Source of the DNA: JAZKID01 sp965247525
GTDB lineage: Bacteria; Pseudomonadota; Alphaproteobacteria; Rhizobiales; UBA4765
Reading direction: 5' to 3'
DNA length: 64,000 nucleotides
Assembly (NCBI GenBank): GCA_965247525.1
Contig: OZ252015.1
Location: 806,001-870,000 of the forward strand
Part shown: piece by piece, positions 25,626-34,044 of the stretch
How positions within the stretch are numbered: the first letter of the stretch is position 1
Layout of the letters: every line of letters begins with the position of its first letter
Made by a program: the position numbers and the translations under genes
The notes under the pieces: model-generated
Database searches by the model: none
The model's input: only the letters and a program-made list of their open reading frames with translations
Told to the model about the DNA's origin: nothing

Positions 25626-26336
25626 ATGGTTGAACATACAGTTAGCGCTTTCGAGCAGGAGCTTTTAAGCCTTGCGCGCCAGCTTGTGCATATGGGCGGG
25701 CTTGCTGAAAAAGCGATGATTGATGCGACATCCTCACTCACCCGCCGCGATGTCGATCTTGCCCATCATGTGATCGGCGAGGACGTCAAGATTGATGGCC
25801 TGCAGCGCGACATAGAAGAAAGCGCGATCCTGATTATTGCACGGCGCCAGCCAGTGGCGCAGGATCTTCGCGAAATTGTTGCTGCTTTGCGCATTTCCAA
25901 CGATCTGGAACGCATCGGCGACCTCGCCAAAAATATCGGCAAGCGCGTCGTTGCCATGCAGGCCGATATGTTTCCGCAAAAACTTCTAAACGGTGTTGAA
26001 ACGCTCAGCCAGCTGGCGATGACCCAGCTGAAAGACGTGCTTGACGCTTATGCCCATCAGGACACGGCGAAAGCGATTGATGTGCGCAATCATGATGAAA
26101 AGATTGATCAGGTATACACATCGCTGTTTCGTGAATTGCTGACCTATATGATGGAAGACCCGCGCAATATCACGCCGTGCACGCATTTGCTGTTCACATC
26201 AAAAAACATTGAGCGCATCGGCGACCACACCACCAATATCGCCGAAACCGTCTGCTATATGGCGACGGGCGAAGTTCCGCAAGACGACAGGCCAAAAGTC
26301 GATGGCACGTCGTTCACGCTTTCACATAAGGATTGA
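25626..26336 (+). CDS. phoU: Phosphate signalling regulator PhoU
   Basis: A 236-residue all-helical protein with two PhoU repeats. Each repeat holds the E/D-x3-D metal-binding type helix, for example VIGEDVKIDGLQRDIEE (first repeat) and VRNHDEKIDQVYTSLFREL (second), followed by RISNDLERIGDLAKNI and TSKNIERIGDHTTNIAE. PhoU links PstB to PhoR and turns the regulon off when phosphate is plentiful. GAGGAG lies before the ATG, 20 bp after pstB. Confidence 0.95.
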   Translation: MVEHTVSAFEQELLSLARQLVHMGGLAEKAMIDATSSLTRRDVDLAHHVIGEDVKIDGLQRDIEESAILIIARRQPVAQDLREIVAALRISNDLERIGDLAKNIGKRVVAMQADMFPQKLLNGVETLSQLAMTQLKDVLDAYAHQDTAKAIDVRNHDEKIDQVYTSLFRELLTYMMEDPRNITPCTHLLFTSKNIERIGDHTTNIAETVCYMATGEVPQDDRPKVDGTSFTLSHKD

Positions 26337-26338
26337 AA

Positions 26339-27034
26339 ATGACCCGCGTGCTGATCGTAGAAGACGATGAAGCGCTTGGAATTTTGCTGCGATATAATCT
26401 TCAAGCCGAAGGCTATGAGACAGAAATCGTCGCGCGCGGTGATGAGGCTGAATTGCGGTGCCGCGAAAATCCACCCGATCTTGTCCTGCTCGACTGGATG
26501 CTGCCCGGCCTTTCAGGCATCGATCTGTGCCGCCATTTGCGCGCACGCGAAGAAACAGCAAAGCTGCCAATCATCATGCTGACTGCACGCGGCGAAGAGG
26601 CTGAACGTATTCGTGGGCTTTCGCTTGGCGCCGACGATTATGTTGTCAAACCTTTTTCCGTTCCCGAATTGATGGCCCGCGTCAAAAGCCTGATCCGGCG
26701 GGCAAAGCCCGGCACGAAACAACAGCTGAAAGCAGGAAATATCGAACTTGACCGCGAAACGCACCGCGTGCGGCGCGATGGACATGACATTCACCTCGGC
26801 CCCACCGAGTTTCGCCTGCTTGAGTTTTTCATGCGCGCACCGGGCCGTGTGTACTCACGCGAACAGCTGCTGAACGGCGTCTGGGGGCACGATGTCTATG
26901 TTGATGAACGCACGGTGGATGTGCATGTTGGCCGCCTTCGTAAAGCGCTTGGCAAGATTGAAGACAGCGACCCGATCCGCACCGTGCGCGGCGCTGGTTA
27001 TTCGCTGGACGAGCGTTTTGCCTATTCCAAGTAA
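26339..27034 (+). CDS. phoB: Phosphate regulon response regulator PhoB
   Basis: A 231-residue OmpR/PhoB-type regulator. The receiver domain has the acidic pair ED D at 8-10, the phospho-acceptor Asp at about 52 in LVLLDWMLPG, and the conserved Lys in DDYVVKPFS. The C-terminal winged helix has GPTEFRLLEFFMRAPGRVYS and the recognition region DERTVDVHVGRLRKAL. The ATG at 26339 is preferred to an in-frame TTG at 26333, because AAGGA is correctly spaced for the ATG. It lies 2 bp after phoU. Confidence 0.95.
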   Translation: MTRVLIVEDDEALGILLRYNLQAEGYETEIVARGDEAELRCRENPPDLVLLDWMLPGLSGIDLCRHLRAREETAKLPIIMLTARGEEAERIRGLSLGADDYVVKPFSVPELMARVKSLIRRAKPGTKQQLKAGNIELDRETHRVRRDGHDIHLGPTEFRLLEFFMRAPGRVYSREQLLNGVWGHDVYVDERTVDVHVGRLRKALGKIEDSDPIRTVRGAGYSLDERFAYSK

Positions 27035-27137
27035 AGTAAGCCACGACGCTATAATATATCGTTTTCAAACATTGCCTTGATATTGCCTCGATAAAGGCGC
27101 GAGCCTTCTCTCGAAGGTCATCAGCGAAAGACAAAAA

Positions 27138-27878
27138 ATGAAACAGGCCGATGTTTTAAAAAACGCGTTTGCTATGCCGCTAACCAGCCCTGCCTATCCG
27201 CCGGGTCCTTACCGTTTTTACGACCGCGAATATTTCATCATCAGCTACCGCACGGACGAGCAAAAACTGCGCGCGCTGATCCCCGAACCGCTTGAATTTG
27301 TTGAACCCGTCGTCCGATATGAATTTATCCGCATGCCCAATTCAACAGGCTTTGGCGATTACACGGAAAGCGGACAGGTCATTCCGGTCAGCTTCAACGG
27401 GCGTAAAGGCGGGTACACGCATTGCATGTTTTTGAACGATCACCCGCCAATTGCCGGTGGCCGCGAATTGTGGGGCTTCCCAAAAAAACTGGCGACGCCG
27501 CACCTTCAGGCAGAAACCGATACACTCGTCGGCACACTTGATTATGGATCCGTGCGCATAGCGACGGGGACAATGGGCTTCAAACATCGCGAGGTCGATC
27601 TTGCGACCATCAAAACATCGATGGAAGACCCAGGGTTTCTCTTAAAGATTATTCCACATGTCGATGGCACACCGCGCATTTGCGAAATCGTTCAATATGA
27701 ATTGCAGGACATTCATGTGAAAGGCGCGTGGACGGGCCCTGCCGCTTTGTCGTTAACGCCGCATGCGCTTGCGCCTGTCGCAGAACTTCCCGTGCTTGAG
27801 GTTATATCGTGCGTGCATATTATTGCCGACCTGACGCTGGGGCTTGGTCATGTCGTGCATGACTATCTAAAGGCCTAA
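27138..27878 (+). CDS. adc: Acetoacetate decarboxylase
   Basis: A 246-residue enzyme converting acetoacetate to acetone and CO2. The Schiff-base lysine lies in the conserved GGRELWGFPKKLATP segment, and RYEFIRMPNSTGFGDYTESG also matches the family. Length equals clostridial Adc. It is monocistronic, convergent with gcrA and sharing its terminator region. Adc homologues in alphaproteobacteria may act on other beta-keto acids, so the substrate is uncertain. Confidence 0.88.
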   Translation: MKQADVLKNAFAMPLTSPAYPPGPYRFYDREYFIISYRTDEQKLRALIPEPLEFVEPVVRYEFIRMPNSTGFGDYTESGQVIPVSFNGRKGGYTHCMFLNDHPPIAGGRELWGFPKKLATPHLQAETDTLVGTLDYGSVRIATGTMGFKHREVDLATIKTSMEDPGFLLKIIPHVDGTPRICEIVQYELQDIHVKGAWTGPAALSLTPHALAPVAELPVLEVISCVHIIADLTLGLGHVVHDYLKA

Positions 27879-27909
27879 AAGGCGTTGATCTTATTTTCGC
27901 AAATAAAAA

Positions 27910-27963
27910 AACCCGCCTCTTTATAAGTGTTCCATTTGCTAAAGCTTGAGCACGAGGCGGGTT
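27910..27963 (-). terminator. terminator shared by gcrA and adc
   Basis: A 10-bp G/C-rich stem (AACCCGCCTC / GAGGCGGGTT) enclosing a 34-base loop that can form a weaker inner hairpin. On the minus strand it is followed by seven T, so it terminates gcrA well. On the plus strand only a broken T-rich run (GTTCTTCTTTT) follows adc. Confidence 0.75.
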
Positions 27964-27994
27964 CTTCTTTTGGTTTCAGCCCTGGCGCTTGGTT

Positions 27995-28504
27995 TTAAGC
28001 CATCGCCTTGACTTTCCGCCGCCCCCCAGCGGGTTGGAAAGCCAGAGCTGAATGATATTGGCAGTAACTGCTGCCCTTGCCCCCTTTGTCGCATCCGCAG
28101 AACCTGAATTCTGAAGATGACGGATCACCAAGCGGCCAGCGGCATGTATTTTCCGACAGCTGCATTAGCGTAACATTTTCGCCTTTCGGCGCAGGAAACG
28201 GCACGATAACGGCCGGTTCCAGAAGCGCAACAAGTCCGCGCTCGGCATGGATTTCTGTCTTCAGCGCGGTTGAGCCAAAGCTTGTATGCTGCATGCTCGG
28301 GCGCGACGGCGCGCGCATGCGCGGTTTTGAAATACGGCTCACCGAGCTCGATGATTTCATACGGCCGGAAAGGCCAAGACGGTGCACTTTGCCGATCACC
28401 GCGTTACGCGTGACCTGACCCAACTGCGCAGCAATCTGGCTTGCAGACAGACCGTCCGTCCATAATTTTTTTAAAAGCTCAACACGTTCATCTGTCCAAG
28501 ACAT
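27995..28504 (-). CDS. gcrA: Cell-cycle regulator GcrA
   Basis: A 169-residue alphaproteobacterial regulator that binds sigma-70 RNA polymerase at promoters with methylated GANTC. The N-terminal helix-turn-helix is MSWTDERVELLKKLWTDGLS followed by SQIAAQLGQVTRNAVIGKVH. The C-terminal sigma-interacting part has TCRWPLGDPSSSEFRFCGC and the final cysteine-rich motif with YCQYHSALAF. The ATG at 28504 is chosen for the family-typical MSWTDERV start and a GAGGG ribosome-binding site; the frame continues 23 codons upstream without merit. GcrA normally works with the CcrM methylase, which is not in this window. Confidence 0.94.
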   Translation of the reverse strand: MSWTDERVELLKKLWTDGLSASQIAAQLGQVTRNAVIGKVHRLGLSGRMKSSSSVSRISKPRMRAPSRPSMQHTSFGSTALKTEIHAERGLVALLEPAVIVPFPAPKGENVTLMQLSENTCRWPLGDPSSSEFRFCGCDKGGKGSSYCQYHSALAFQPAGGRRKVKAMA

Positions 28505-28873
28505 AGCGACCCTCATCCCAATGCGCGAGATAGTACTGTTATTGTCACCGGGACTGACGCCCGGCTTTGACACTTTTGGAAGTTACGCAACTGAAAACTT
28601 GAAACTCAACCGGCAAGAGATGCCGTTACGCGATTTCATTAGACTACATCACGCACGAATCATGACGCAAGGGGCATACCGAACACAAAGATGTTTTCCA
28701 GCTTAATGTGCGGTGCATGACAACAAAAAAAACTTGCACCTGAAATAGTCCCTCCCCTGAAAGCCTCACCACATTTTACATCACCACACTTTGCAGCGTG
28801 AAAAGCATTGTGCTAATTAGGTTTTGCGCTCCTGACGCTGGGGCAAAACATGTAATTTCATTTAGTGACTCTG
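28505..28873. other. intergenic region between gcrA and argD
   Basis: 369 bp with no convincing gene. It should hold promoters for both divergent genes. GANTC sites occur at 28657-28661 (GAATC) and 28867-28871 (GACTC), with another at 28876-28880 just inside argD, so the argD start codon is flanked by two. I saw no riboswitch-like or terminator structure. Confidence 0.6.
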
Positions 28874-30070
28874 ATGACTCAATCACCCCATCTTCTTTCC
28901 GTTTATGCGCGCAGCCCCCTGTCTTTCGATCACGGCGAAGGCGCCTATCTTTTTACAAAAGACAAAACGCCCTATCTTGATTTTGCCGCTGGCATTGCCG
29001 TCAACATTCTTGGCCATTGCCATCCCGACCTTGTTGAAGCCTTGAAAAATCAAGCAGAAAAACTTTGGCACACTTCAAATATCTATCGCAGCGAGCCGCA
29101 GGAACGTGTCGCCGACATGCTGTGCGCGCATAGTTTTGCCGATCACGTCTTTTTTACCAATTCAGGTGTCGAAGCGATCGAGTGTGCGATCAAAATGGCA
29201 CGCCATTACCACTTTACCTTAGGGCAGACAGAGAAATTTCACGTCATCACCTTCGAAGGCGCTTTCCATGGACGCACGCTTGCGGCTATCGCGGCCGGCG
29301 GGCAGAAAAAATATCTCGAAGGCTTTGGCCCAAAGGTTCAAGGCTTCGACCAGGTGCCCTTTGGCGATATGGAGGCCTTGAAGGCGGCCATCACGCCCGC
29401 GACCGCCGCTATCCTGCTCGAACCCATCCAGGGCGAAGGTGGCCTGCGCCCCGTGCCGCAAGATGTGCTGCGCCAGATCCGTGCTTTATGCGACGCGCAT
29501 GGCCTGTTGCTGATTTTTGATGAAATCCAATGCGGGCTTGGCCGCACTGGAAAATTGTTTGCCTATGAATGGAGCGGCGTCAGCCCCGACATTATGGCGC
29601 TGGCCAAAGGGCTGGGCGGCGGTTTTCCGGTCGGCGCCTGTCTTTCCACCCACAAGGCGGCGACAGGCATGATTGTGGGCACGCATGGCACGACTTTTGG
29701 CGGAAACCCACTTGCCATGGCGGTCGCTGAGGCTGTGTTAAAAATTGTGACCCAAGAACCTTTCCTGCAACATGTCCGCGAGGCTGCGCTTTATCTCCGG
29801 CAGAAACTGGAAAGCCTGCCCGATCTTTACCCGGTGATTGTCGAAGCCGTGCGGGGTGAAGGCCTGATGATGGGTCTAAAGCTGAAAATAGAGCCGCCCG
29901 TGATGGTTTCGGCCCTACGCGATCTCCAGCTTCTGACCGTCGGAGCCGGTGACAATGTTGTTCGCCTTTTGCCGCCCCTCATCATCGGCAAGGCCGAAAT
30001 CGACGAGGCCTTTGACAAGATTGAACAAGGCTGCGCAAAACTGTCGAAAACAGCCAAAGGCGCGGCATGA
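28874..30070 (+). CDS. argD: Acetylornithine aminotransferase ArgD
   Basis: A 398-residue class III PLP aminotransferase of arginine synthesis (N-acetylornithine step). Visible are the cofactor-binding FTNSGVEAIECAIKMAR, GAFHGRT, the Asp region LLLIFDEIQCGLGRTG, and the PLP lysine in ALAKGLGGGFPVGA (about residue 244). The ATG at 28874 has no clear Shine-Dalgarno sequence; an in-frame GTG three codons earlier is an alternative. Its stop overlaps the hslO start (ATGA). Confidence 0.93.
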   Translation: MTQSPHLLSVYARSPLSFDHGEGAYLFTKDKTPYLDFAAGIAVNILGHCHPDLVEALKNQAEKLWHTSNIYRSEPQERVADMLCAHSFADHVFFTNSGVEAIECAIKMARHYHFTLGQTEKFHVITFEGAFHGRTLAAIAAGGQKKYLEGFGPKVQGFDQVPFGDMEALKAAITPATAAILLEPIQGEGGLRPVPQDVLRQIRALCDAHGLLLIFDEIQCGLGRTGKLFAYEWSGVSPDIMALAKGLGGGFPVGACLSTHKAATGMIVGTHGTTFGGNPLAMAVAEAVLKIVTQEPFLQHVREAALYLRQKLESLPDLYPVIVEAVRGEGLMMGLKLKIEPPVMVSALRDLQLLTVGAGDNVVRLLPPLIIGKAEIDEAFDKIEQGCAKLSKTAKGAA

Positions 30071-31089
30071 GCGACGACGATCAGAGACTGACAGACGACA
30101 ATGACGAAACCCCGACACGCCCTGCCCGGGCGGTTGCCGATGATACGGTGCTGCCTTTCCAAGTGGAAAGCCTTGATGTGCGCGGCCGCGTTGCGAGGCT
30201 TGGCACGGTGCTTGATACAATCCTCTCCGGCCATGATTATCCACGTCCCGTCAGCCTTCTTCTGGCGCAGCTCGTCACCCTCACCTGTCTTCTGGCCACG
30301 ACATTGAAACTTCAGGGACGCTTTATCGCGCAGACCACCAGTGACGGACCAATCGACATGCTTGTGGTGGATTTTGAGGCGCCAGACCGCGTGCGCGGCT
30401 GCGCCCGCTTTGACGAGAAAAAACTCGAAGAGATGGAAGCAAAAGGCGATACGTCTTTTTCGTCGCTTCTCGGCAAAGGTCATTTTGCCATGACGATCGA
30501 TCAAGGTGGCCCAAGCCGTTATCAGGGCATTGTCGTGCTGCAAGGCGACAGCTTTGAAGACATTGCCGACCAGTATTTTATGCAGTCTGAACAAATCCCG
30601 ACCTTTGTGCGCCTTGCCATTGGTGAAACCATGAAACCTGCTGAAAGCGGCGGTTATGTCTCCGCTTGGCGCGGCGGGGGGTTTCTTGTGCAGTTCCTGC
30701 CCGAAAGTCCGGAGCGCCAGCGCATGGCCGACCTGCCGCCGGGCGATGCACCCGCCGATTGGGATGCCGACGATGAGTTTGAAGATGACGATGCATGGGT
30801 CAACGCAAAAGTATTGAGCGAGACGCTGGAGGATTCAGAGCTGATCGATCCCGATCTCTCGCCCGAGCAGCTTCTCTACCGCTTGTTTCACGAAGAAGGC
30901 GTCAAGGTGTTTGATCCGTTGCCGATGCGTGAATTTTGCCGCTGCTCGCGCGACAATATCTCGGCAATGCTGCGCTCCTTTCCCGCCGATGAGCGCGCGG
31001 AAATGGTGAAAGACGACCATATCCATGTCATCTGCGAGTTTTGCTCGCGCCAGTATGATTTCACAATTCAGGACATTGCCGATGCGTGA
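30067..31089 (+). CDS. hslO: Redox-regulated chaperone Hsp33
   Basis: A 340-residue Hsp33, activated by oxidation of four zinc-binding cysteines. The substrate-binding N-domain includes TSDGPIDMLVVDFE. The zinc centre is in the C-terminus as FCRCS and VICEFCS, a CxC...CxxC pattern. An acidic insertion (DWDADDEFEDDDAW, about residues 235-250) precedes it. The gene overlaps argD by 4 bp and dcd by 8 bp. In many relatives argF stands between argD and hslO; here it is missing. Confidence 0.93.
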   Translation: MSDDDQRLTDDNDETPTRPARAVADDTVLPFQVESLDVRGRVARLGTVLDTILSGHDYPRPVSLLLAQLVTLTCLLATTLKLQGRFIAQTTSDGPIDMLVVDFEAPDRVRGCARFDEKKLEEMEAKGDTSFSSLLGKGHFAMTIDQGGPSRYQGIVVLQGDSFEDIADQYFMQSEQIPTFVRLAIGETMKPAESGGYVSAWRGGGFLVQFLPESPERQRMADLPPGDAPADWDADDEFEDDDAWVNAKVLSETLEDSELIDPDLSPEQLLYRLFHEEGVKVFDPLPMREFCRCSRDNISAMLRSFPADERAEMVKDDHIHVICEFCSRQYDFTIQDIADA

Positions 31090-32164
31090 TCAGGGTATTC
31101 TTTCCGACGCGTCGATTGAAAAACTGATCAGCGACAAGGCCGTCATGCTTGGCGCGCCCGTGTCTGACCAGCAAATTCAGCCGGCTTCGCTCGATCTGCG
31201 CCTTGGCACCAGAGCCTATCGCGTGCGGGCAAGTTTTCTCCCCGGCCCAAAGCGCACAGTTGCCCAGCGCCTGAAAGACATGACACTGCACGAGTTCGAC
31301 ATTACAGACGGCGCGGTTTTGGAAACAGGCTGCGTCTACATTGTGCCGCTTCTGGAGCAGTTTGCACTGCCCAAATATGTCTCAGCCTCGACCAACCCAA
31401 AAAGCTCGACCGGCCGTCTCGATATTTTTACGCGCATTATTACAGACTACGCAACGCGCTTTGATAAGCTGGACGCAGGCTATACGGGCCCGCTTTACGC
31501 GGAGGTTTGCCCGACGACGTTCCCGATCCTTGTGCGCAAAGGCTCTCGCCTTGCACAAATCCGTTTTCGCATCGGCGACCCCCGCCTTGATGACAAAGCG
31601 CTGGCAGAGTTGCACCAGACATATCAAATTGTCGACCAGCCGGATGCGCTGCTGTCGGACGGGCTGGCACTTTCGGTTGACCTGTCATCGTTTGACGGCG
31701 CCAATCTCATCGGTTACCGCGCCAAGCGCCATGCTGGCCTGATCGATGTCGACAATCGTGCCGGGTACAAAGGCAGCGATTTTTGGGAACCTCTTTACGC
31801 CAATGATGACCGCTCGCTTATTCTCGATCCGTTGGCGTTTTATATTCTCGCGTCAAAAGAAGCGGTGCATGTCCCACCCGATACCGCCGCTGAAATGGTC
31901 GCCTTCGACCCGCTGGTCGGCGAGTTTCGCGTCCATTATGCCGGTTTCTTCGATCCGGGGTTTGGCCACGGCATGGCAGGCACTGGCGCGCGCGCCGTGC
32001 TGGAGGTTCGCTCATATGAAGTGCCGTTCATTCTCGAGCACGGACAGGTGATTGGCCGTTTGGTCTACGAGCATATGTGCGAAACGCCAAAAACGCTTTA
32101 CGGGCAAGCGCTCAACTCAAATTATCAAGCGCAGGGCTTAAAACTTTCAAAGCATTTTGTCTGA
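31082..32164 (+). CDS. dcd: dCTP deaminase, long alphaproteobacterial form
   Basis: A 360-residue enzyme that deaminates dCTP to dUTP in thymidylate synthesis. It is about twice the length of E. coli Dcd and holds two tandem dUTPase-like folds, as in alphaproteobacteria. The first has QPASLDLRLGTRAYRV and STNPKSSTGRLDIFTRII; the second has GYKGSDFWEPLY and a C-terminal barrel. The ATG at 31082 starts the family-typical MRDQGILSD and overlaps the hslO end. Confidence 0.92.
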   Translation: MRDQGILSDASIEKLISDKAVMLGAPVSDQQIQPASLDLRLGTRAYRVRASFLPGPKRTVAQRLKDMTLHEFDITDGAVLETGCVYIVPLLEQFALPKYVSASTNPKSSTGRLDIFTRIITDYATRFDKLDAGYTGPLYAEVCPTTFPILVRKGSRLAQIRFRIGDPRLDDKALAELHQTYQIVDQPDALLSDGLALSVDLSSFDGANLIGYRAKRHAGLIDVDNRAGYKGSDFWEPLYANDDRSLILDPLAFYILASKEAVHVPPDTAAEMVAFDPLVGEFRVHYAGFFDPGFGHGMAGTGARAVLEVRSYEVPFILEHGQVIGRLVYEHMCETPKTLYGQALNSNYQAQGLKLSKHFV

Positions 32165-32265
32165 CAGCCTTTGATTGCGTAAGGTCGCTTCTGCAACTTT
32201 TGTCTGTTTGAAACGTTTATCGTGACTGCTTTGAATTTAAAGCGCCTGCTTACGGGAAACGTCCG

Positions 32266-32700
32266 ATGATTTTAACTGCCCCGCGTGTCTGGCAAGGCAT
32301 TCATCCGCTCCATGCCATGTTGCTTGCCTTTCCGCTTGCTCTTTTTACCGGCGCTCTTTGCTCTGATATTGCATATATCCAGTCCGCACAGATTATGTGG
32401 TCGAATTTCTCCGAATGGCTGATTGCTGGCGGACTTTTTGGTGGTGGCTTTGCCGCACTCTGGGCGCTGATCGATGCCCTTCGTTTCCGCACAAGCGCGC
32501 TGCGCAAATGCTATTTTCTGCATTTTGTCCTCATCGCGGCGACGTGGCTCTTTGCGCTTTTCAATTCTTTTGTCCACGCTCATGACGCGTGGCCCTCTGT
32601 CATGCCAAACGGAATTATCCTTTCAATCATTGTTGAAGTCCTTGTCCTCGCTGCCGCATGGACAGGCTATGCTCGGCGCATTGCGCCAGAGGTCGTGTGA
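32266..32700 (+). CDS. DUF2231-type membrane protein
   Basis: A 144-residue protein with four predicted membrane helices. The N-terminal GIHPLHAMLLAFPLALFTG is typical of DUF2231, and histidines at the helix ends (HPLH, YFLHF, FVHAHDAW) suggest haem or metal binding. Its stop overlaps the start of the sorbosone dehydrogenase-like gene (TGATG), so the two are probably a unit; DUF2231 proteins may serve as electron acceptors for such dehydrogenases. Function is inferred from neighbourhood only. Confidence 0.75.
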   Translation: MILTAPRVWQGIHPLHAMLLAFPLALFTGALCSDIAYIQSAQIMWSNFSEWLIAGGLFGGGFAALWALIDALRFRTSALRKCYFLHFVLIAATWLFALFNSFVHAHDAWPSVMPNGIILSIIVEVLVLAAAWTGYARRIAPEVV

Positions 32701-33995
32701 TGACGTTTAAAAGACTTGCCCCCATTATGCTTATTGCGCTTCTCACCGGTTGCGATGATGAGCCCAATCTCAAGCAGACTGGCGCAAATCCCGACCTGCC
32801 TGCGCCGCAGCAGACCCTTTTCCCGACAACGGGCATTGCAAAACCAGTCGATTGGAATGGCACCACACCAAAAGTGCCCAACGGCTATAAAATAACCGCC
32901 ATTGCCACAGACTTCGAGACCCCGCGCCAGCTGCTTGTGCTGCCCAATGGCGACATTCTTGTTGTTGAAGGCAAGAAGACAGCGCCCGAACCATTGTGGC
33001 GGCCAAAAGGGTTTATTCAAAGTCTTTTATTGGGTGCGGCGCATTCGGATGCGGGCAGCGGCAACCGCGTCACGCTTTTGCGCGACACCAATGGCGACGG
33101 CCTGCCTGACATGCGCACAAAATTTATAGAAGGCCTCAACGCGCCTTACGGCATTGCCCTTATCGGTGCGGAACTTTACATCGCCAACACCGACAGCCTT
33201 GTCCGTTTTCATTACAAGACGGGCGACACCCAGCTCAGCGGAAGCGGCGAGCTTGTCACTGCTTTGCCTGCAGGCGAAATCAACCACCACTGGACGAAAG
33301 CATTGGCTGCAAGCGCCGATGGCAGAAAACTTTATGTCGGTATCGGCTCGAACAGCAATATTACAGAGCGAGGGCTTGATGCTGAATATGAACGCGCGCA
33401 AGTTTGGGAGGTGGACGCGGCAACAGGCGCGCACCGCACATTTGCGACCGGCATTCGCAACCCAAGCGGACTTGCGGTCAATCCGAATGGCGGCACGTTG
33501 TTTGCCGTTGCCAATGAGCGTGATGAATTGGGGCCAAACCTCGTTCCCGATTATCTGACAGAAGTCAAAACAGGCGCGTTCTATGGCTGGCCTTACAGCT
33601 ATTGGGGCCAGAATGTCGATGATCGCGTGCGTCCGCAAAATCCCGACATGGTCGCAAGCGCGATTAAGCCCGATTATGCGCTTGGCTCACATGTTGCGCC
33701 GCTGGGTCTCGCATTCTCAAACGCGTCATTTGGCGCAGCCTATTCTGAGGGCGTATTTATCGGCGAGCATGGCAGCTGGAACCGCAATCATTTCCACGGC
33801 TACAAGGTTGTTTTTGTGCCGTTCAGCAATGGCCATCCATCAGGTGAGCCGCAGGACATCGTGACAGGCTTTATTGACGAAGAAAAAGGCGAGGCACGCG
33901 GACGGCCTGTTGGCGTTGCACTTGATGCAACGGGCGCGTTGCTGGTGGCCGATGATCTTTCGAATACCGTCTGGCGCGTTGCGCCTGCCAAGTAA
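32700..33995 (+). CDS. Lipoprotein sorbosone dehydrogenase-like (PQQ-type) protein
   Basis: A 431-residue exported beta-propeller of the L-sorbosone / glucose dehydrogenase family. The start at 32700 gives a signal peptide with lipobox LIALLTGC (Cys about 19). Propeller motifs include LPNGDILVVEG, GIRNPSGLAVNPNGGTLF, the catalytic-type NHHW region and FIGEHGSWNRN. Such proteins oxidise sugars in the periplasm, sometimes needing PQQ; no PQQ synthesis gene is in view. It overlaps the DUF2231 gene. Confidence 0.85.
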   Translation: MTFKRLAPIMLIALLTGCDDEPNLKQTGANPDLPAPQQTLFPTTGIAKPVDWNGTTPKVPNGYKITAIATDFETPRQLLVLPNGDILVVEGKKTAPEPLWRPKGFIQSLLLGAAHSDAGSGNRVTLLRDTNGDGLPDMRTKFIEGLNAPYGIALIGAELYIANTDSLVRFHYKTGDTQLSGSGELVTALPAGEINHHWTKALAASADGRKLYVGIGSNSNITERGLDAEYERAQVWEVDAATGAHRTFATGIRNPSGLAVNPNGGTLFAVANERDELGPNLVPDYLTEVKTGAFYGWPYSYWGQNVDDRVRPQNPDMVASAIKPDYALGSHVAPLGLAFSNASFGAAYSEGVFIGEHGSWNRNHFHGYKVVFVPFSNGHPSGEPQDIVTGFIDEEKGEARGRPVGVALDATGALLVADDLSNTVWRVAPAK

Positions 33996-34016
33996 GCTCT
34001 ATGTTAAAACCCGTAA

Positions 34017-34044
34017 ATGATTGAAGCTTGAACGCTTCAATCAT
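34017..34044 (-). terminator. hairpin between convergent genes
   Basis: An 11-bp perfect stem (ATGATTGAAGC and its complement) with a 6-base loop, overlapping the stop codon of the MFS gene. On the minus strand it is followed by TTTACGGGTTTT, a weak U-run, so termination is plausible but not strong. Confidence 0.45.

Noticed and set aside
26333..26338. TTG start for PhoB two codons before the ATG
   Set aside because: The AAGGA ribosome-binding site is spaced for the ATG at 26339, and the family starts with MTRVLIVEDD-type sequence.
28521..28706. 61-codon frame between gcrA and argD
   Set aside because: No ribosome-binding site, mixed composition, and it covers the likely gcrA promoter.
29827..30594. 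255-codon open frame antisense to argD and hslO
   Set aside because: It spans two real genes on the other strand and shows no domain.
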